NCBI GenBank assembly: GCA_051453625.1
Contig: JBOZIK010000001.1
Coordinates: 76,690,178-76,754,177, forward strand
From: Welwitschia mirabilis
Taxonomy: Eukaryota > Gnetophyta > Gnetopsida > Welwitschiales
Direction: 5' to 3'
DNA length: 64,000 bases
Shown here: piece by piece, positions 59,690-64,000 of the stretch
Numbering within the stretch: the stretch's first letter is position 1
How the letters are laid out: each line of letters starts with the position of its first letter
Notes under the pieces: model-generated
Databases searched by the model: none
What the model saw: the letters and a program-made list of their open reading frames with translations, nothing else
Told to the model about the DNA's origin: nothing
Program-made: the position numbers and the translations under genes

Positions 59690-61200
59690 GTAAATAATAT
59701 ATAAAATAAGTTCTTTACAAAATATTTTAACTAAGTTACTAATGCATATATTTATATAAAGAAAAATCAAATCAATTCAAAAGGAACCATTTACTATGAG
59801 TCTTAGGATATTCATGAAAGAGTACTAATCTAAAGAGATTTTGAAGGATCAGACTTTTCCCATAATAATATGGACGTAATGTATAATAGATAAAAATATA
59901 ATATTAAAATAAACATGAGAGCCCAAATTTCTTTTCCTTTTTTAATAGAAAATCCTCTGGTCATTTAACCATAATCATCCATTAGTAACCTTCATCACCA
60001 AGCACAATAGACCCCTCATATCTTCCCAGTGTCTTGGTAAGAGTTAATGGGAGGGAATAATATATTATAATATATTTATATAAAAATCATAAATAATTCC
60101 CTAATTCAATATCACATCATTCCACTAGAATTTTAAAAGGAGATCATATGGAAAATAAGAGTATAGAGCTTACTTGATAAAATTAGTAAGTTATTAATAG
60201 TTAAAGATTGTTAAAGATTCGAGCTCAAGAGTGTTTTAGCTTTAAGCTTTCAAGCTTCAATCTCCATAAGCAAGAGAATGAAAAAAAGAGAGAGAAAATA
60301 AGTAAATTTACTTATGGTTTAAAAAAAAGGAAATTGCCTCCTTTACAAGAGAAAATGATCTTTATATATAGATAAACAAAGGCAGATAACTCAATATTAC
60401 AAGATTACATAATTTAGTGTTGATATGTTGGATGAGTAATAAGTGATATTAGAATACAAAACGAGATCATATTTATGATTCATTCACCTGACTAGGATAA
60501 GTAATTTTCTTGATTTAATTACAAGATTAATTACATGCATCATTTCTTCATGCTAGCTTCTTTTTGATCCTTCATAGGCTCATAAGTAAGTTTAGTTCAT
60601 CTAAGACATGCATCAAAAGAATAAATACATAAATATAAAATTGTCATGTGGCATAATGAGATAAACATTTCTATAGTAATGAATAAAATAATGTGTACAC
60701 TATGAACTAACTCATGGTAGAGTAATTCTACTTATTTATTATTCTTGATTCCAGGTAAGAGTGATGTACGTATTTAAAGGCTCATTTATTTCAAAATGCA
60801 TAAAATCTATTAATCACATAGTACAAGGAATAAAATGTGTATTCATAATATAGCATAACTTTCACATTTACCAAGAACTTAAATGAGTAAATAAGATGTA
60901 AAATATATTATTATATCCTCTTAAAATTTTTAATTTATTAGTTTTATCATGTGATTTTAATTTCTAATATAATGGGATTATCTAATTTTAATTGTTTTGG
61001 TATCTTTTCTTATAAAAACCTTCTAACATAATTTTTATTATTTTCATAATAAATTGTGAAAATTACAAACTAAGGTTAATTTAAAATGGCATCTTATTTT
61101 GACAAGGCCTTTAAATAATGATAATTAGTCATTTGATCAAAAGATTAATATACTTAATATTCAAGTAAATAAGGTTTATAAAATGTGGAATATGATAACT
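59690..61200 (-). repeat. G2 LTR on minus strand, outer copy
   Basis: On minus starts TATCATATTCCACATTTTAT at about 61,197 (TGTCATAT in the plus element) and proceeds to about LTR position 1,500 at the gap. Differs clearly from the inner copy where both cover the same part (60,880-59,700 against 59,254-58,150). Confidence 0.75.
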
Positions 61201-61660
61201 ATAGGGGTATTAGTTAAACTGAGAGGCATAACTATGAATTCATTGTACCCATAGTGGCTTCTAAAAATTGTTTTACGAATATCTTCTTCCTTAATTTAAA
61301 CATGATGATATCCAGATTTTATATCAAACTTTGAAAATCTCTTAGCTTCCTTAAGTTGATCAAAAAGATCATCTATTCTTGGTAGTGACTACTTATTCTT
61401 TATAGTGACCTTATTTAGTTATCTATAATTAATTCATAATCTTAGTGTTCCATCTTTCATTTTTACAAATAATACTGGTGCTACCCGTGATGATGCACTA
61501 TGATAAATGAAGTCTTCTTGAAAGCATTCTTAAAGATGAATTTTAAGTCTTTCATATTTATGTGAGACATTTTATATGGTGACTTAAAAATTGTTGATTT
61601 CCTAGGATTAATTCAATGGAAATCTCAACTTCTCAAAGTGGTAGAATCCCTATTAACTCT
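61201..61660 (-). pseudogene. G2 minus-strand RT, truncated
   Basis: RT from ALVLFVKMKDGTL-type block to EFIVMPLSLTNTPI, where it joins the LTR directly. The catalytic D-D box, RNase H, integrase and PPT are gone, a deletion of about 2.3 kb relative to the plus copy. Confidence 0.75.
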
Positions 61661-62599
61661 ATTGTAAATATATTAAAACATTCTTGGATTATTGTATATT
61701 GTTTATAAAAGCTTTTTTGTCCTTTAACCTAATTGGTTTTAGGTACATCATATAAACTAGTAATCCCCTCTTAATTTCTCTTTTTATATACTTTTCATTA
61801 TCTATGTCCTTTACTATTGATTTGTAATGGTCTTGAAAGATTCTTTGACTATGATTTATCATTTTTACTTATTGCTTTTAACAAATTATAACTACTCTAT
61901 TTTGCATTAACTTGTTCATACCCAAGACAATGTCATATTTTTCTGAGTCAATAATAATTGGTTGTATCTAAAAATCTTCCTAGTTATAGATAAAGTACAA
62001 TTTTGGACATACGGATTAACCTTGGATATGGACCCATTTGCTAGATCTATACATTCCTCAATTAGAACATAATTTAATTTTTCTCTTATAATAATCCTAG
62101 GAGATATGAAGTAATGCATCATTTCACAATCAAACAAAATAATTACTTCTTTATTATTAAGTAAAGCCTTAACTTCTATAACAAAACTCTAAAATTAGGC
62201 TTCTTGATTATCTACTACTGCTCGAGGTTATCCTATTAATTGAGGAATACTTTTTGATATTAAGGATTTTATACTTACAATCTAGGAGGATCTCTGTTAC
62301 ATAACGTATATTCTTTTACTTTATGATTTCCCTTATATTGGAAGAGTATATCTTCATTATTATATCAGTTTTAATACTAATACTACTAGCAATTTGATAT
62401 AAATTGGATCCCTAAGCTTGATTATTTACATAGCTTTAACTAGAAATATTCCAATTTCTTTTGAATGGAGTCTACTTATATTGGTGACATTATTTTTGCT
62501 AAAGTGTTAATTATTATTTTAATAAAATATTTGTGATCTATTTTCCTTAAGGATATGTCTCTGTAGAAGAATTTTCTTCTTATTTTCTTATTGTCTTTA
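61661..62599 (-). pseudogene. G2 minus-strand protease and linker
   Basis: The open frame 61,916-62,137 (73 codons) has FDCEMMHYFISPRIIIREKL and CIDLANGSISKVN, parallel to 51,400-51,620 in the plus copy. Here the protease site reads L-F-D-C, keeping the Asp that the other copy lost. Confidence 0.75.
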
Positions 62600-63130
62600 C
62601 TAGTTTTGCTCTACTATCTTTATCTTTTATATATCCTCTATTAGATTTTTAGGTTGAAGCATGGATGCTTTGGTAGCCATAGAAGGAAGAAAACTATCAA
62701 TAACAAGATTTACTTTAGCTTATTCATCTAAATGCATATGTGGTGCATATCATAATAACTCTATGAATTTTCACTCACAAGATGTTATGGTCACATTATA
62801 GGCTTATCTTAAATTGTAAAATTTTATAACCTTTTAAAAATAGAGAAGTTGGTAATATACCTCTCATTAAATATGTACTCGAATTTCCTACATGAAAGTT
62901 CTAGATCTCCTAAATTGTTCATTTGAATTTTCCAACATGTGTTAGCTTCTTCTTATAACACATAAATAGCTAAAGAATCCATTTCATGTTCATCAAATCC
63001 TAAGGCAACTATAACCTTTTTAACATCAGTCAGCCATGATTTTGCTTTGGAAGGATATGAACCTCCTATAAACTTTGATGAATTTATCTCAAAAAACATT
63101 TCAATTAACTTTCTAAGGTTGATTGATATC
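62600..63130 (-). pseudogene. G2 minus-strand gag
   Basis: FIGGSYPSKAKSWLTDVKKV, DSLAIYVL, LVIDSFLPSMATKASMLQPK match the plus gag at 50,420-50,910 with frequent differences, so the two elements are not recent copies of each other. Confidence 0.8.
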
Positions 63131-64000
63131 ATTGTTTACTTATAGGTTTTGATTTTGATTTACTGTTTATGATAGGGACTGCATGAAGCTATTTAATAAT
63201 GGTTATGATTAATGTTAAATGAGGGTTAATTTCCATCATTAAGATACTGACTCTCTTATGAATTCTCTTCATGTTGATTACTTATTACAACTAACCTATC
63301 CTTAAGGTTTAACTAAAAAAGATGAAGCATCTAAAAGAAAGGGAAATTTTTATGAGATTACATTTGAAAATAAGATAGATAGTATTAAAGGTTAAACTTA
63401 GAAATATTCTTATGATCTTAAGAAGAACATGATTATCATTATGCTTATGATCTTAAGAAGAACATGGTTATCATTATGAGGTGATTGGTCCTTATTTGTA
63501 TCTTAAAGTACATAATCAAGTTTACCGCTTTATTTATTTTCAATAGATAAGGTTTATAAGTTATGAATATAGGTTTTCACTTTAAGGTTATGTGAATGCA
63601 TAATTTAGGATGAAAAAATTGGTTGGAGACTTGATTATTTCCAAGGATATATAATTATAAGATACTATTTATGTATTTATATTTCTTATAAAAGGTTAAT
63701 CTCTTTAATGAATCATATAAAGTTATGGTCCTAAATTCTTAAGATAACTGTAATTTACTATGTGGTTATTACTTATAGCTGNNNNNNNNNNNNNNNNNNN
63801 NNNNCTTGAATTCATAATTCTTCTTAGTTTGTTTATGGATTTAAAATTATCATAAATATGATTAGCATAATGATCATCTAGTTGTTAGGGTTATGATTTA
63901 CCTTATGAATACTTTGGAAGTATGCCACATATAATCAAGTCTTAGGATTATTAAGGTGCTAATATTATCATTAATGTAATCTTTATAATTATTAGGATTA
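63131..64000 (-). other. G2 minus-strand leader, running off the window
   Basis: Reverse of 49,560-50,410. The PBS and 5' LTR would be beyond the window end. A 23-N gap is at 63,782-63,804. The local duplication GATCTTAAGAAGAACATG occurs twice at 63,415-63,465. Confidence 0.6.
63782..63804. other. Assembly gap, 23 N
   Basis: Short N run inside the G2 leader. Confidence 0.95.

Noticed and set aside
59210-59770. Long frames of 186 and 148 codons
   Set aside because: They consist almost wholly of N from the 435-bp gap.
1-64000. CRISPR arrays, bacterial operons, organelle insertion
   Set aside because: No regularly spaced repeats, no ribosome binding sites, no plastid or mitochondrial genes; the tRNAs are of the nuclear type with Pol III boxes and no encoded CCA.

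Overview
Plant nuclear DNA, almost wholly made of old, degraded retrotransposons. The evidence for a plant is two copies of a plant-type nuclear tRNA-Ala gene, Ty1/copia elements of the Sirevirus type, a chromodomain-type Ty3/gypsy element with a 3.5-kb LTR, plant-type LINEs and a tRNA-derived SINE. By eye the background is very AT-rich. The LINEs, the tRNA/gene-remnant region (about 29.6-31.1 kb) and one island at 42.5-43.0 kb are clearly richer in GC. Almost every pol gene is broken by stops at positions where the families have Trp, Gln or Arg, the pattern left by long-term loss of methylated cytosine. AT-rich, deamination-worn genomes of this kind are known in some gymnosperms and parasitic plants; the species cannot be fixed from this window. 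I see no complete host protein gene.

Layout. (1) 255-8,915 and 23,964-30,657 are the two arms of a large inverted duplication. Each arm carries one tRNA-Ala (UGC at 1,243-1,315 on minus; CGC at 29,655-29,727 on plus), a tandem duplication of about 180 bp, a dispersed repeat (D), a decayed gypsy integrase (G3) and an LTR-like repeat (R). The left arm has one extra LINE; the right arm has a 100-N gap where the left arm has about 750 bp. (2) The spacer 8,916-23,963 holds inverted and direct pieces of a second gypsy family (G1), five-prime-truncated LINEs all on the minus strand, and a 5'-truncated Sirevirus-like copia element (copia A). (3) 30.3-31.1 kb holds gene-like remnants and a SINE; 31.1-33.8 kb is the front two-thirds of a better preserved copia element (C1). 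(4) 33.8-41.7 kb is a nearly complete Sirevirus-like element (copia B) with gag, pol, an envelope-position third ORF and a 1-kb 3' LTR. (5) 41.7-45.6 kb repeats R, a G3 fragment, a GC-rich island and a G1 fragment. (6) 45,629-56,049 is a chromovirus-like gypsy element (G2 plus) with a 3.56-kb 5' LTR. (7) 56,050-64,000 is a second G2 element on the minus strand, joined tail to tail with the first, with two overlapping LTR copies, a large gap and a deletion in RT; it runs off the window.

How it fits together. Shared junctions give a relative history: the R-G3 junction occurs three times and predates the duplications; copia A and B sit at the same position beside R, so they are probably one insertion later duplicated, and the left arm still shows the empty site. 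The LINE at 5,056-6,113 came after the inverted duplication, because the right arm keeps its empty site. The only genes that look able to work are the two tRNA-Ala genes.
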